Shown piece after piece: positions 24,944-33,834 of a stretch of 64,000 nucleotides of DNA. The notes under the pieces were generated by a model. That model saw nothing but the letters and a program-made list of their open reading frames with translations, was not told the DNA's origin and did no database searches. The position numbers and the translations under genes are program-made. Every line of letters begins with the position of its first letter. Position 1 is the stretch's first letter. Source of the DNA: Actinocrispum wychmicini (GTDB taxonomy: Bacteria; Actinomycetota; Actinomycetes; Mycobacteriales; Pseudonocardiaceae). The DNA is taken from contig NZ_SLWS01000002.1 in NCBI RefSeq assembly GCF_004345645.1, forward strand, positions 868,001-932,000, written 5' to 3'.

Positions 24944-25789
24944 GTGGATCATGCCGCGGGGATGGTTGTGACGGAGGATGGGTGCCGGCTGTGGGCTGCT
25001 GAGGCGGGCCATGGGGAGGCGGTGGTTCTGTGTCATGGCGGTCCTGGTTTGTGGGACATGTTCGGCGATGTCGCTGACGTGTTGGCGCCGCGGGTGCGGG
25101 TGATTCGGTGGGATCAGCGCGGTTGTGGGCGATCCGAGCGGCGTGGTCCGTACTCGCTGGCACGCACAGTGCGGGACCTGGACGCTGTCCGTCGGCACTT
25201 CGGGTTGGATCGGATGGTCGTGCTGGGCCACTCGTGGGGTGCGACGTTGGCGCTGCGCTACGCCTTGGACCAGCCGGATCGGGTCAGCAAGCTCATCTAC
25301 GTGTCCGGCACGGGCCTTGGGCGGGAATGGCACGAGCACTACGAGCGGAACCTCGCCGCGCGTCTGGGAAACAGCGGGGCGCGGCTGGCGGAGTTGAAGG
25401 GCCGTGCGCGTACCGCGTCCGAAGATCGCGAACTCGCGGTGCTGCAGTGGTCCGCGGACTTCGCCGACGCGAGTAAGGCCACGGGTTACGCGGAGCGGAT
25501 GGCCGACCCTTGGTTCGAGATCAACTATGAGTGCAACGCGGCGATCAACCGGGAAGAACGGGAGGTATGGCGCGAAACCGAGTTGGTCGCGGCCTGTCGT
25601 ACGTTGGCGGTTCCGACGCTGATCGTGGACGGCGCGCTCGACATCCGGCCCCGTTGGGCGGTGGATTCGTTGCAGCAGGCCTTGTTGTCGGCGACGCGGG
25701 TGGTTGTGGACAACGCCGGTCATGTGCCGTGGCTGGAAGCACCTGACGAGTTCGGCTCCGCACTGCTGACATTCCTGCACGAGTCCTAG
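24944..25789 (+). CDS. Alpha/beta hydrolase, proline iminopeptidase-like
   Basis: This 281-residue cytosolic hydrolase has the oxyanion-hole HGGPG motif (LCHGGPGLWDM), the DQRGCGRS segment, the nucleophile elbow GHSWGAT (Ser ~residue 96), the acid in LIVDGALDIRP and the His in NAGHVPWLE. HGGPG plus DQRG-GRS and GHSWG is the proline iminopeptidase/epoxide-hydrolase-like group (peptidase S33). The start is uncertain (GTG 24944 or in-frame codons a few residues downstream). It lies 39 bp after the SDR, possibly co-transcribed. Confidence 0.82.
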   Translation: MDHAAGMVVTEDGCRLWAAEAGHGEAVVLCHGGPGLWDMFGDVADVLAPRVRVIRWDQRGCGRSERRGPYSLARTVRDLDAVRRHFGLDRMVVLGHSWGATLALRYALDQPDRVSKLIYVSGTGLGREWHEHYERNLAARLGNSGARLAELKGRARTASEDRELAVLQWSADFADASKATGYAERMADPWFEINYECNAAINREEREVWRETELVAACRTLAVPTLIVDGALDIRPRWAVDSLQQALLSATRVVVDNAGHVPWLEAPDEFGSALLTFLHES

Positions 25790-25871
25790 CCCAACGAAAA
25801 CGATCCTGCCGGGCGTCGGCGGCGTCCACGATGGCCGCGGCCCGGTCACGGCCGCACTTGACAAGGCCACC

Positions 25872-26600
25872 TTGGTGGGTGACATTGGTTCAGTGGATCA
25901 GCCACTGCTCCAGAATGAGCCGATCGGCCGGGGCACGGTCGTGGACGCCCTGGTCGCCCGGGTCAGGGCGGACATTCTCAGTGGGCGGTATCCGCCGGGG
26001 TCGTTGCTCCCGCCGGAGCGGGCGCTCGCGGCGAGTTACGGGGTGACACGGACTTCGCTGAAGCATGCGCTGGTTCGGCTGGTGCAGACCGGTCTGGTCG
26101 CCACCAAGCACGGTGTGGGCACGCGGGTTCTGGACCATGCGCGGTTGCGCAGCCTGGAGTTGTTGCCCGAGTTGGTGATGGCCGACGGGCCGGGGTGGTT
26201 CGTGGAGATCTTCGAGACCCGGCGGGAGATCGGCGCGCTGGTGGTGGCCAGGGCCGCCGAACGGGCCACCGCCGAGCATCACGACCGGCTGACCGACTTG
26301 GTCAACCGGGTGCGCACCGCGGCCGACCCGGACGAGGCGCAGGTCGCGGAGTGTGCGATCCACCGACTGTTCGGTGAGGCCTGCGGCAACCGGGTCTACC
26401 GGATCCTGGTGGACACGTTGCTGGACGCGTACATGCCGGTGCGGGCGTTGTTCGTGCGGCCGTTCAGTGATCCGCCGGTCGCGGCGGCGCGGATCGCGCC
26501 GGTTGTGGAGGCCGTGATCGTGGGCGACCCGGCCGACGCGCACCAAGCGGCGACCATGTACCTGGCCGAAACGGAACGCATGATGCTGGGACAGGAGTGA
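25872..26600 (+). CDS. GntR-family regulator (FadR subgroup)
   Basis: This 242-residue regulator has an N-terminal winged HTH (VVDALVARVRADILSGRYPPGSLLPPER ... YGVTRTSLKHALVRL) and an all-helical FCD domain (FETRREIGALVVARAAE; HRLFGEACGNRVY; HQAATMYLAETER) that usually binds a carboxylic acid, often via metal-coordinating His/Asp residues. The exact start is uncertain because several GTG/TTG codons lie within 30 bases. It is followed after 3 nt by the gene at 26604, so it heads an operon with the unknown protein and the GMC oxidoreductase. Confidence 0.85.
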   Translation: MVGDIGSVDQPLLQNEPIGRGTVVDALVARVRADILSGRYPPGSLLPPERALAASYGVTRTSLKHALVRLVQTGLVATKHGVGTRVLDHARLRSLELLPELVMADGPGWFVEIFETRREIGALVVARAAERATAEHHDRLTDLVNRVRTAADPDEAQVAECAIHRLFGEACGNRVYRILVDTLLDAYMPVRALFVRPFSDPPVAAARIAPVVEAVIVGDPADAHQAATMYLAETERMMLGQE

Positions 26601-26603
26601 CCT

Positions 26604-27911
26604 GTGTCGACGACATTCAGGGAAACCATGGCCGGCACAGTCGGTTCCCGGCCGATGCGGATGGATCTGCACGTGACCGTTCCGGGGTTGCTACTGCCGT
26701 GGTCGGACGTGACGGCAGCGATCACCGGGCACGTCACCATCGACGGCCTGGCCGACGCGCCGGCGACGGGCACGTTGCGAATAGCCCCGCTGCGAGCCCG
26801 GATCATCCACTACCGGTGCTCTTTCGCTGCGTTGGACGGCCGGATGCTGCACCTGGACGGACACAAGTCGATCGACCCACGGCACCCGACCCGGTCGATG
26901 ACGACCCTGCCGGCAACGGTGCGCGACGCGGCCGGTGCAGTGGTCGGCGAGGCGGACCTCACCTTCGACATCCGGCGCGATCTGGTGAAGTTCCTTGCCG
27001 GCTTCCGATTCCCCCGTGACCCGACGCTGATGGCACCGCGATGGCGTGGCCAGCCCGGCCGGCTCGAGGTCTGGTACACGACCTTCACGGACCCGGACAC
27101 GAAGACCGGGGTGTGGCTGCACCACGAGATGGTCGCGCCCAGCGACGGCGGCCCGCCGCGGGTCCTCGGCTGGGCAGCGGTGTTCCCGCCCGGAAAGCCG
27201 CCTGTCCACGGCAGGTTCGGACCGTTCCCGCAGATGCCCGCTAACCGGCTGCAGGGCACGGCCGACGACGTCCACTGGGATCTGGCGTCCTCGGGAAGCG
27301 GCGGCGACCCGATGTTCACGTTCCCGCGGTGGACCTGGGACCGTGAGATTCTGCCTGCGGCACAAGTGGTTCCCGAGCCCTCCGCGATCTTCAACGGGAC
27401 CGTGAAATGGAATGACGGCGAGCTGACCGTCCGCGACGGACACGGCGCGACGGCCCGGATCTACGGCCACGGCAACGCCGAGAAATGGGCGTGGCTGCAC
27501 GCGGACCTCGGCGACGGCGACGTGCTGGAAATAGTGAGCGCGGTGTCCCGACGGTGGCCGTTGCGTCAGTTGCGGCCGTTGACATTCCTGCGACTCAGGG
27601 TCGGCGGACAGGAATGGCCGGCTCGGGTCATGACAGCCGCACCACGGTTGCGCGCGTCGATCGGACTGCCGACGTGGACGGTGTCCGGCAGAGTCGGGAA
27701 CTGGCGGATCACCGTGGACGTTACCCAATCAGCGGACGGAACACTGGCACTGGAGTACCGCGATCCGGATGGCGCACAGGCGGTCTGCCGGAACAGTGAA
27801 CGAGCGGACGCCCGGATAGTCCTGGAGGAAAGCAGAAACGGCTCCTGGCAAGTGCACCGAACCTGGGAACTGAACGGAACCGCCCACGCCGAGGTGGGCA
27901 GTCGTGATTGA
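26604..27911 (+). CDS. Uncharacterised protein, possibly lipocalin/CrtC-AttH-like
   Basis: This 435-residue protein has no signal peptide or membrane segment and is rich in Trp, Pro and Gly. The C-terminal ~230 residues show beta-strand rich phrases with conserved aromatic residues (MFTFPRWTWDREILPAAQ; EKWAWLHADLGDGDVLEIVSA; GNWRITVDVTQSADGTLALEYRDPDG). These are reminiscent of the lipocalin-like AttH/hydroxyneurosporene-synthase fold; this is a weak structural guess. Its place between a FadR-type regulator and a GMC oxidoreductase suggests a joint role in oxidising a hydrophobic alcohol or sterol/isoprenoid. The start GTG lies 3 nt after the regulator's stop. Confidence 0.6.
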   Translation: MSTTFRETMAGTVGSRPMRMDLHVTVPGLLLPWSDVTAAITGHVTIDGLADAPATGTLRIAPLRARIIHYRCSFAALDGRMLHLDGHKSIDPRHPTRSMTTLPATVRDAAGAVVGEADLTFDIRRDLVKFLAGFRFPRDPTLMAPRWRGQPGRLEVWYTTFTDPDTKTGVWLHHEMVAPSDGGPPRVLGWAAVFPPGKPPVHGRFGPFPQMPANRLQGTADDVHWDLASSGSGGDPMFTFPRWTWDREILPAAQVVPEPSAIFNGTVKWNDGELTVRDGHGATARIYGHGNAEKWAWLHADLGDGDVLEIVSAVSRRWPLRQLRPLTFLRLRVGGQEWPARVMTAAPRLRASIGLPTWTVSGRVGNWRITVDVTQSADGTLALEYRDPDGAQAVCRNSERADARIVLEESRNGSWQVHRTWELNGTAHAEVGSRD

Positions 27912-28020
27912 GGAGGGGAACGCCCACTGCCGACTGGGAAGGCATCCAGGGTGGCGGCCACGCGAGGCATCGGACGCTGCCATGGACGGTCGCCGACGGC
28001 CGCCATCGACGGAGCACCAA

Positions 28021-28101
28021 GGTGGCCGCCGTGGATGACCGGGCCGGCAGACCACCGGACAACGAGGCAATGCAGCGGGTGGCCACCGTGGATGACTGGG
28101 C
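28021..28101 (+). repeat. In-frame duplication at the GMC oxidoreductase N-terminus
   Basis: GGTGGCCGCCGTGGATGACC (28021-28040, extending to 28044) recurs with two mismatches at 28078-28101, 57 bp (19 codons) away. It encodes VAAVDDRAG and VATVDDWAS in one frame. The duplication blurs the true start of the downstream gene. Confidence 0.6.
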
Positions 28102-29725
28102 GTCTCGGTTCGCGCGACTCACCTCTGGGTTTCCGTTGTCAGCGCGGCTTGGGATTCGTGCTGCCGCCCGGTTCGTGCCTGAACTGGTCAAGGTCCCGAT
28201 GTTGCTCGCCGCCGCTGCGGAGACCACGGGCGACGCCACTCCTGGTCGCCCCGATCCGCCGTTGACCTGTGTCCCGTCCGCTGAGTGGCGGGGTGGTTCG
28301 GCGGATGTCGTGGTGGTGGGTTCCGGGGCGGGTGGGGCGGTGGTGGCGAAGGTTCTGGCCGAGGCGGGGATGGATGTCGTCGTGGTTGAGGAGGGACGAC
28401 GGCATACCGCTGAGGAGTTTCGGCGCACGTCCACATTCGACAGGTTCCGTACGTTGTACCGGGACTCCGGCGCGACTGTCGCGTTAGGACTTCCGCCGGT
28501 TGTGCTACCGTTGGGGCGTGGGGTTGGCGGCACTACGCTTGTCAATTCCGGTACGTGTTTTCGGACGCCGGACCGTGTGTTACGGCGATGGCGCGAGCAG
28601 TGGGGTGTTCCCACCGACGAGTTCCCCGAACTGCTTGACGCGGTCGAACGCATGCTTCACGTTGCCCCGCAGCCGCTCGATGTCCTCGGCCGCAACGGTT
28701 TGCTGGCCATCGCGGGCGCGAGTAGCCTGGGGTGGGACGCGCAACCGTTGAACCGCAACGCCCCGGGATGTGCTGGGTCTTGTCAGTGTGCGGTGGGTTG
28801 TCCGCGCAATGCCAAGAACGGGGTTCATCTCAACGCGTTGCCGGATGCTTGCCGGGCTGGTGCGCGGATCGTCACCGAGGCGCGCGTCACCAGGGTGATC
28901 ACCGCGCGCCGCAGGGCCGAAGGGGTTCTGATTCGCCGGCCGGACGGCAGTTCGTTCGTCCTGCGCGCGCCCCTGGTGGTCGTCGCGGCCGGGGCCACTG
29001 AGACGCCGCCGTTGCTGCGCAGGTCGGGGTTGGGCGGGCAGCCGGGGCTCGGCCGGGGTATGGCGGTTCATCCGGCGACGACTGTGGCCGGCCGGTTCGA
29101 CGAACCTGTCAACAGCTCACGCGGTGTGTTGCAAAGCGTGGGTATCGAACGGTTCCACGATGAGGGCATCCTGATCGAGGCCACCACCGGGCCGGCCGGC
29201 CTGGTCACGTTCCCGCTGCCCGGCACCGGCCGGGAACTCCGGCACGAACTGGACAACCGGCATCACCTCGCCTATCTGGGTGCGATGGTGGCGGACGCGC
29301 CCGCCGGCCAGGTCCTGGGCCGCCACCGGCCGGTCATCACGTACCAGCTCACCCGGGCGGACGCGGGCAAGCTGCGCAAGGCCATGGTGGAGATGGGGCG
29401 GGTGCTGTTCGCCGCGGGCGCCACGGAGGTGTTGACCGGCCTGGACCGACACCCCCGGGCGAGTACGGTCGAAGAGCTCGCGGAGATCGTGGGGACCACA
29501 CCGGCGAAGGCCCTGCGGGTCGCCGCGTTCCATCCCACGGGCACCGCCCGGATGGGCGCCGACGGGCAGCGGGCGCCTGTTGACGTCACTGGGCGGCTGC
29601 GCGGTGTGTACGGTGTATACATCGCGGACGGTTCCTGCCTGCCGACGTGTCCCGAGGTGAACCCCCAGGTCACGATCATGGCGGTGGCGATGGCCGTCGC
29701 GAACGGGATCAGGTCAACGTCCTGA
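28070..29725 (+). CDS. GMC-family FAD oxidoreductase
   Basis: This flavoprotein of about 551 residues is of the glucose-methanol-choline family. It shows the N-terminal FAD motif VVVGSGAGGAVVAKVLAEAG after a ~65-residue leader, the GRGVGGTTLVNSG segment, a Cys-rich stretch (CAGSCQCAVGCPRNAK) and the C-terminal active-site His region FHPTGTARMG with IADGSCLPTCPEVNPQ. The Cys-rich stretch is typical of the cholesterol-oxidase-like/long-chain-alcohol branch rather than of choline dehydrogenases. The start is uncertain: ATG 28070, GTG 28079 or further upstream to 27908, where the frame overlaps the previous stop. It is probably the third gene of the GntR-led operon. Confidence 0.85.
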   Translation: MQRVATVDDWASRFARLTSGFPLSARLGIRAAARFVPELVKVPMLLAAAAETTGDATPGRPDPPLTCVPSAEWRGGSADVVVVGSGAGGAVVAKVLAEAGMDVVVVEEGRRHTAEEFRRTSTFDRFRTLYRDSGATVALGLPPVVLPLGRGVGGTTLVNSGTCFRTPDRVLRRWREQWGVPTDEFPELLDAVERMLHVAPQPLDVLGRNGLLAIAGASSLGWDAQPLNRNAPGCAGSCQCAVGCPRNAKNGVHLNALPDACRAGARIVTEARVTRVITARRRAEGVLIRRPDGSSFVLRAPLVVVAAGATETPPLLRRSGLGGQPGLGRGMAVHPATTVAGRFDEPVNSSRGVLQSVGIERFHDEGILIEATTGPAGLVTFPLPGTGRELRHELDNRHHLAYLGAMVADAPAGQVLGRHRPVITYQLTRADAGKLRKAMVEMGRVLFAAGATEVLTGLDRHPRASTVEELAEIVGTTPAKALRVAAFHPTGTARMGADGQRAPVDVTGRLRGVYGVYIADGSCLPTCPEVNPQVTIMAVAMAVANGIRSTS

Positions 29726-29731
29726 GCACGC

Positions 29732-30430
29732 TCACAGGTGCGTCGCCAGGAACTCCTCGGTCAGCTGCCACGCCCGCGCCGCGGGTTCCGGCTGGTAGAA
29801 CATGGGCGCCACGCGGTTGTGGAACGCGTGCCCGGCGTCGGCCTGGATGTGCAGTTCGATGTTGTCGTGGCCTTCGACCGCGTCGGCCACCTTGGAGACC
29901 GAGTCGGCCGGGATGTACGGGTCCTGCCCGCCGAAGTGCAGCTGCAGCGGCGACTTGATCTGCTCGAGCAGGCTGAGGCTGTTCGGCACCTCGGATCCGT
30001 AGAACGACACCACCGCGGTCGGCCGGACCTGGGCGGCGAGCTTGAACGCGAGCGACCCGCCGAGGCAGAACCCGAGCACCGCGACTCCCCCGTCGATCTC
30101 GGGCAGTCCTTCGAAATGTCGCAACGCCGTCACGGAATCCGTGACGCCCCCCTCGACGTCGAACCGCCCGCGCACGGCGACCGAGTCGTGCAGGCCCTGT
30201 TCGGTGTGGTCGGCGTTCCATCCCGGACTGATCCGCCAGTACAGGTCCGGTGCCGCGACCACGTACCCGAGCGCGGTCAGGTCGGCGGCGACCGCCTCGA
30301 TGTACTCCCCCACACCGAAGATCTCTTGCAGGATGAGAACTCCCGGGCCACGGCCCGATTCCGGCGGCCACACCCGCAAGTCGAACTTGCCGTCGGGCGC
30401 GGAAACTGATTCTGTACGCTGTGCGCTCAC
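29732..30430 (-). CDS. Dienelactone hydrolase family protein
   Basis: This 232-residue alpha/beta hydrolase has the Cys nucleophile typical of dienelactone hydrolases (GFCLGG, ~residue 121), the N-terminal Glu in ILQEIFGV that controls the Cys, the Asp in GGQDPYIP and the His in AGHAFHN. It could hydrolyse a lactone from chlorocatechol-type or other aromatic degradation. Its stop is 6 nt from the convergent GMC gene stop, without room for a separate terminator. It is divergent from the beta-helix lipoprotein gene. Confidence 0.88.
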   Translation of the reverse strand: MSAQRTESVSAPDGKFDLRVWPPESGRGPGVLILQEIFGVGEYIEAVAADLTALGYVVAAPDLYWRISPGWNADHTEQGLHDSVAVRGRFDVEGGVTDSVTALRHFEGLPEIDGGVAVLGFCLGGSLAFKLAAQVRPTAVVSFYGSEVPNSLSLLEQIKSPLQLHFGGQDPYIPADSVSKVADAVEGHDNIELHIQADAGHAFHNRVAPMFYQPEPAARAWQLTEEFLATHL

Positions 30431-30506
30431 GTCATGAACCTACAGGTTGAAACTCAACTAACCACACATGTGGGAATAACGAAGAGTTTTCACTGCTGGA
30501 GGCCGA

Positions 30507-31550
30507 ATGATCGACTCGTTGCCGAAGCGGCGACATAGGTCGAGCTTGATCCTTATCGTCCTGATGATCGGCACCGTCCTGGTCGCCTGTAAGAAGTCCG
30601 ACACGGCGGCGCCACCGCCCCCGTCCGAAACGCCGTCCGAGTGGACCTCCGAGGCCGCGTCCGCGCCGCCGTCCGATTCGGCCGGCGCACCTGCGCCACA
30701 ACCTGGTTCGTCGGCTCCGAAACCCAGCGCTCCCCCGCCGTCGGCCGCTCCGCCGCCACCGCCGCCCGGGACCAACTGCGTCAAGAATCCGCGCGCGTGC
30801 GGTTTCCCGGACGCGAGCACCACGGGATGGCAGCCGACCGGCGTGAAGCTGACCACCGCGGGGGTCAAACTCACCTCGGACGCCGAGTTCCAGATCAACA
30901 CCGCGGGCGCGGTGATCGACGGCAAGGACATTCAGGGCTGCGTCAGCATCAAGGCGAACAATGTGACCATCAAACGCAGTCGGGTGCGGTGTGACAGTTA
31001 CTTCCCGATCCGCGTTTATGACGGTTTCAAAGGCGCGGTGATCGAGGACACCGAGATCGACGGGATGAACTCGGGCACCACCAACGCGGCCATCGGTTTC
31101 GACGGGTACGTCGCGCGGCGGGTGAACATCCACGGCGTCGGCGACGGCCCGCATATGGGCACCAACGTGGTGATCCAGGACTCGTACGTGCACGACCTCG
31201 CCAACTGCGACATCTGCCACAACGACACCATCCAGTCGTCGGGTGCGCTGAACGTGGTGCTGAACCACAACACGTTCATCAATGACGCGGAAGGCAAGAA
31301 CGCGGTCGTCCGGATCGCCACCGAACAGGGCGACTCGCACAATTTCCTGGTCGAGAACAACCTTCTGGCCGGCGGCAACTACGCGGTCCAGGTGCGCAGC
31401 CAGGGCTACGGCTTCCCGCAGGGTGTGAAGGTGATCAACAACCGAATTGTGCCGACCTGGCGGTTCGGTCCGTTCGACGTGACGGACGGGACCATCGTGG
31501 CGACAGGCAACTTCCGCGACGACAACCTGGCGCCGCTTTCCGCCGACTGA
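30507..31550 (+). CDS. Surface lipoprotein with right-handed beta-helix domain
   Basis: The 347-residue product has a lipoprotein signal: basic N-terminus (LPKRRHRSS), hydrophobic core and lipobox VLVAC near residue 28. A ~60-residue Pro/Ser/Ala-rich stalk follows (runs of PPP), then a parallel beta-helix rich in Asn/Asp/Gly/Val repeats (NNVTIKRSRV; GAVIEDTEIDG; NVVIQDSYVHD; NVVLNHNTFIND; NFLVENNLLAGG). Beta-helix proteins of this kind are often polysaccharide lyases or glycan binders; no catalytic set could be assigned. The stalk suggests it projects through the cell wall. Confidence 0.78.
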   Translation: MIDSLPKRRHRSSLILIVLMIGTVLVACKKSDTAAPPPPSETPSEWTSEAASAPPSDSAGAPAPQPGSSAPKPSAPPPSAAPPPPPPGTNCVKNPRACGFPDASTTGWQPTGVKLTTAGVKLTSDAEFQINTAGAVIDGKDIQGCVSIKANNVTIKRSRVRCDSYFPIRVYDGFKGAVIEDTEIDGMNSGTTNAAIGFDGYVARRVNIHGVGDGPHMGTNVVIQDSYVHDLANCDICHNDTIQSSGALNVVLNHNTFINDAEGKNAVVRIATEQGDSHNFLVENNLLAGGNYAVQVRSQGYGFPQGVKVINNRIVPTWRFGPFDVTDGTIVATGNFRDDNLAPLSAD

Positions 31551-31552
31551 GT

Positions 31553-31571
31553 GTTTCCGTTGAGTGGAAAC
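31553..31571. promoter_or_regulatory. Short inverted repeat upstream of the MFS gene
   Basis: GTTTCC (31553-31558) and GGAAAC (31566-31571) flank a 7-nt spacer, just after the lipoprotein stop and 65 bp before the MFS start. It could be a weak terminator or an operator. Confidence 0.35.
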
Positions 31572-31635
31572 CAGGGATCCGGGCCGCCCGAATCGCTCCT
31601 ATTGTCGTACCCCCACGACGCAACGGAGCGAGCAG

Positions 31636-32862
31636 ATGGCTGACAGCAATGTGTCCCGATGGGCGATGACTTTATCCTGGACCGCCGTCCTGCTGGATGG
31701 CTTCGACCTGGTGGTCCTCGGCACGGTGATCCCGACTCTGCTGGACGGGAAGGTCTGGGGCCTCACCCCGGCGAGCGCCTCGGTGGTGGCCACGATCGGC
31801 TTGGTGGGGATGACCATCGGCGCGCTGGTGGTCGGCACGATCACGGACGTGATCGGCCGGCGCAGGGCGTTGGTGCTGTCGGTCGCGGGCTTCTCGGTCT
31901 GCACGCTGCTGTGCGCGTTCGCGCCGTCGGTGTTCGTCTTCGGCCTGCTGCGGTTCCTCGCCGGGCTCGGCCTGGGCGGCTGCCTTCCGACGGCCCTCGC
32001 CGCCGCGAACGAACACTCGCACAGCCGCCGGGTCGGCAGCGCGACAACTATCGTGATGACGGGATATCACGTCGGCGCGGTGTTGACGGCTTTGCTCGGC
32101 ATCATGGTGATTCCGGACCTTGGCTGGCGCGCGATGTTCATCATCGGCGCGGCGCCCGCGCTGGTAGTCGTTCCGTTGATCTGGAAGTACATGCCGGAGT
32201 CGCACGAGCCACGGCCGGCGCGGACCGCTCTGTCCACAATGGCCTCGTTGTTCACCGCCAAGTACCTGCGCGCCTCGTTGGCGTTCTGCCTCGCGTCGTT
32301 CATGGGCCTGCTTCTGGTGTACGGGCTGAACACGTGGCTTCCGCAGATCATGCGCTCGGCCGGGTACAACCTCGGTGCGGCTCTGGCGTTGTTGTTGACG
32401 TTGAACGTGGGCGCCGTCGCCGGGCTGCTGCTCGCCGGGGTGGTGTCCGACCGGGCCGGCATCCGCAGGCCCGCGATCGCCTGGTTCGTCACGGCCGCGG
32501 TGTTCCTGGCTCTGCTGAGCGTGAAGATGCCGCAGATCGGCGCGTACGTCGTGGTGTTCATCACCGGGTGTTTCGTGTTCAGCGCCCAGGTTCTGGTGTA
32601 CGCGTACATCGGCCGGACCTATGTGGACGGCAACCGGGCGACCGCGCTCGGCTGGTCGGCCGGGGTCGGCCGGCTCGGCGCGATCTGCGGTCCCTTGGTG
32701 GGCGGCGCGCTGCTCACGGCCGGGATCGCGTACCCGTGGGGCTTCTACGTCTTCGCTGTCGTGGGTGCGCTCGGCGCGGTCGCCGTCACGGTCGTGGGCG
32801 GCCGGTCACCTGCGCCGGCGCCACTCGTGAGCCAGCAGCCAGGCCAGGTAGAGCCCGCCTAG
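31636..32862 (+). CDS. MFS transporter, aromatic acid:H+ symporter (AAHS) type
   Basis: This 408-residue twelve-helix permease has the AAHS hallmark DGFDLVVLG in helix 1 and the MFS loop motif GTITDVIGRRRAL between helices 2 and 3. A related loop between helices 8 and 9 reads VVSDRAGIRRPA. Characterised relatives carry benzoate, 4-hydroxybenzoate or protocatechuate. The ATG at 31636 has GGAGCGAG just upstream. Its 3' end overlaps the convergent FecCD permease gene by 57 bp. It could feed the aromatic catabolism encoded at the left of the window, but no direct link is visible. Confidence 0.85.
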   Translation: MADSNVSRWAMTLSWTAVLLDGFDLVVLGTVIPTLLDGKVWGLTPASASVVATIGLVGMTIGALVVGTITDVIGRRRALVLSVAGFSVCTLLCAFAPSVFVFGLLRFLAGLGLGGCLPTALAAANEHSHSRRVGSATTIVMTGYHVGAVLTALLGIMVIPDLGWRAMFIIGAAPALVVVPLIWKYMPESHEPRPARTALSTMASLFTAKYLRASLAFCLASFMGLLLVYGLNTWLPQIMRSAGYNLGAALALLLTLNVGAVAGLLLAGVVSDRAGIRRPAIAWFVTAAVFLALLSVKMPQIGAYVVVFITGCFVFSAQVLVYAYIGRTYVDGNRATALGWSAGVGRLGAICGPLVGGALLTAGIAYPWGFYVFAVVGALGAVAVTVVGGRSPAPAPLVSQQPGQVEPA

Positions 32863-33834
32863 CACGCCGGTGGCGATGCCGACCGGCAGTTGGACGTCGG
32901 TGAACAGCCGCTGCACTCCCAGATCGCTCGCCATCAGCAGGACCGCGCCGGTCAGGCTGGACGACACCGGCCCGGCCGCCGCCGTCCCGGCGAGCCGGCG
33001 GGCGATCTGGGGCGCGGCCAGCGCGACGAACCCGACCGGCCCGGCCGCGGCCGTGCCGACCGCGGCCAGTGCCACGCTTGTCATGACCAGCAGGAACCTG
33101 GTTCGTTCCACGGGCACGCCGAGTGCCCGCGCGGCGTCGTCACCCATCTCCAGGACGCCGAGTCGCCTGCTGTAGTACGCCGACACAGGCACCAGGACCA
33201 GCATTGCCCAGGCGACCGGTCCGACGTGTTCCCAGCCGCGTCCGTTCAGGCCGCCGACCAGCCACGCCTGCGCCGCGACAGCGTCGTGCAGGTTCGCGTG
33301 CGTGATCAGGTACTGGTTGGCCGCGATCAGCATCGCGCCCACTCCGATCCCGATGAGCACCAGCCGATATCCCTGTACGCCGCGCTGAAACGCCAGCAGG
33401 TAGATCGCGATCGACGTGACGAACCCGCCGACCAGCGCGCCCGTGGCGACGGCGAGCATGCCGCCGTGGGTCACCACGATCACGACCAGCGCGCCTGTCG
33501 CGCTTCCCTGGGTGAACCCGATGATGTCGGGGCTGCCCAACGGGTTCGACGTCAGCCGTTGCAGGATCGCGCCGCTGAGCCCGAAAGCGGCGCCGACCAG
33601 CAGTGCCGTCAACAGCCTCGGCAGCCGCAACGTCATCACGATGAAGTCGGCGCCCGGCGGTCCCTGCCCGAGCAGGGTGTCCCACACCTCGGACACGCTC
33701 AGCGGGTAGTCGCCGCTGGTCATGGTGACCACCGCGATGCCCACCACCACGATGACAAGTCCCAGGCACGCCAGCGAAGCCCGAGTGTCCACTTTGACCG
33801 ACACGGCGCCGCGCCGGACGATGGTCGCGCTCAC
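32806..33834 (-). CDS. FecCD-family siderophore ABC permease (second subunit)
   Basis: This 342-residue inner-membrane permease would import a ferric siderophore as half of a heterodimeric BtuC-like channel. FecCD features are clear: LRLPRLLTALLVGAAFGLSGAILQ, LTSNPLGSPDIIGF and the late GPVGFVALAAPQIARRLAG that contacts the ATPase. It starts with GTG overlapping the stop of the other permease (GTGA, 33831-33834). No FecE-type ATPase gene follows; the next gene downstream is the convergent MFS transporter, whose coding end it overlaps by 57 bp. Confidence 0.92.
   Translation of the reverse strand: MSATIVRRGAVSVKVDTRASLACLGLVIVVVGIAVVTMTSGDYPLSVSEVWDTLLGQGPPGADFIVMTLRLPRLLTALLVGAAFGLSGAILQRLTSNPLGSPDIIGFTQGSATGALVVIVVTHGGMLAVATGALVGGFVTSIAIYLLAFQRGVQGYRLVLIGIGVGAMLIAANQYLITHANLHDAVAAQAWLVGGLNGRGWEHVGPVAWAMLVLVPVSAYYSRRLGVLEMGDDAARALGVPVERTRFLLVMTSVALAAVGTAAAGPVGFVALAAPQIARRLAGTAAAGPVSSSLTGAVLLMASDLGVQRLFTDVQLPVGIATGVLGGLYLAWLLAHEWRRRR

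Noticed and set aside
24944..25789. Stand-alone thioesterase for the NRPS
   Set aside because: The alpha/beta hydrolase has proline-iminopeptidase motifs (HGGPG, GHSWG) and lies about 16 kb from the NRPS genes without an iron box.
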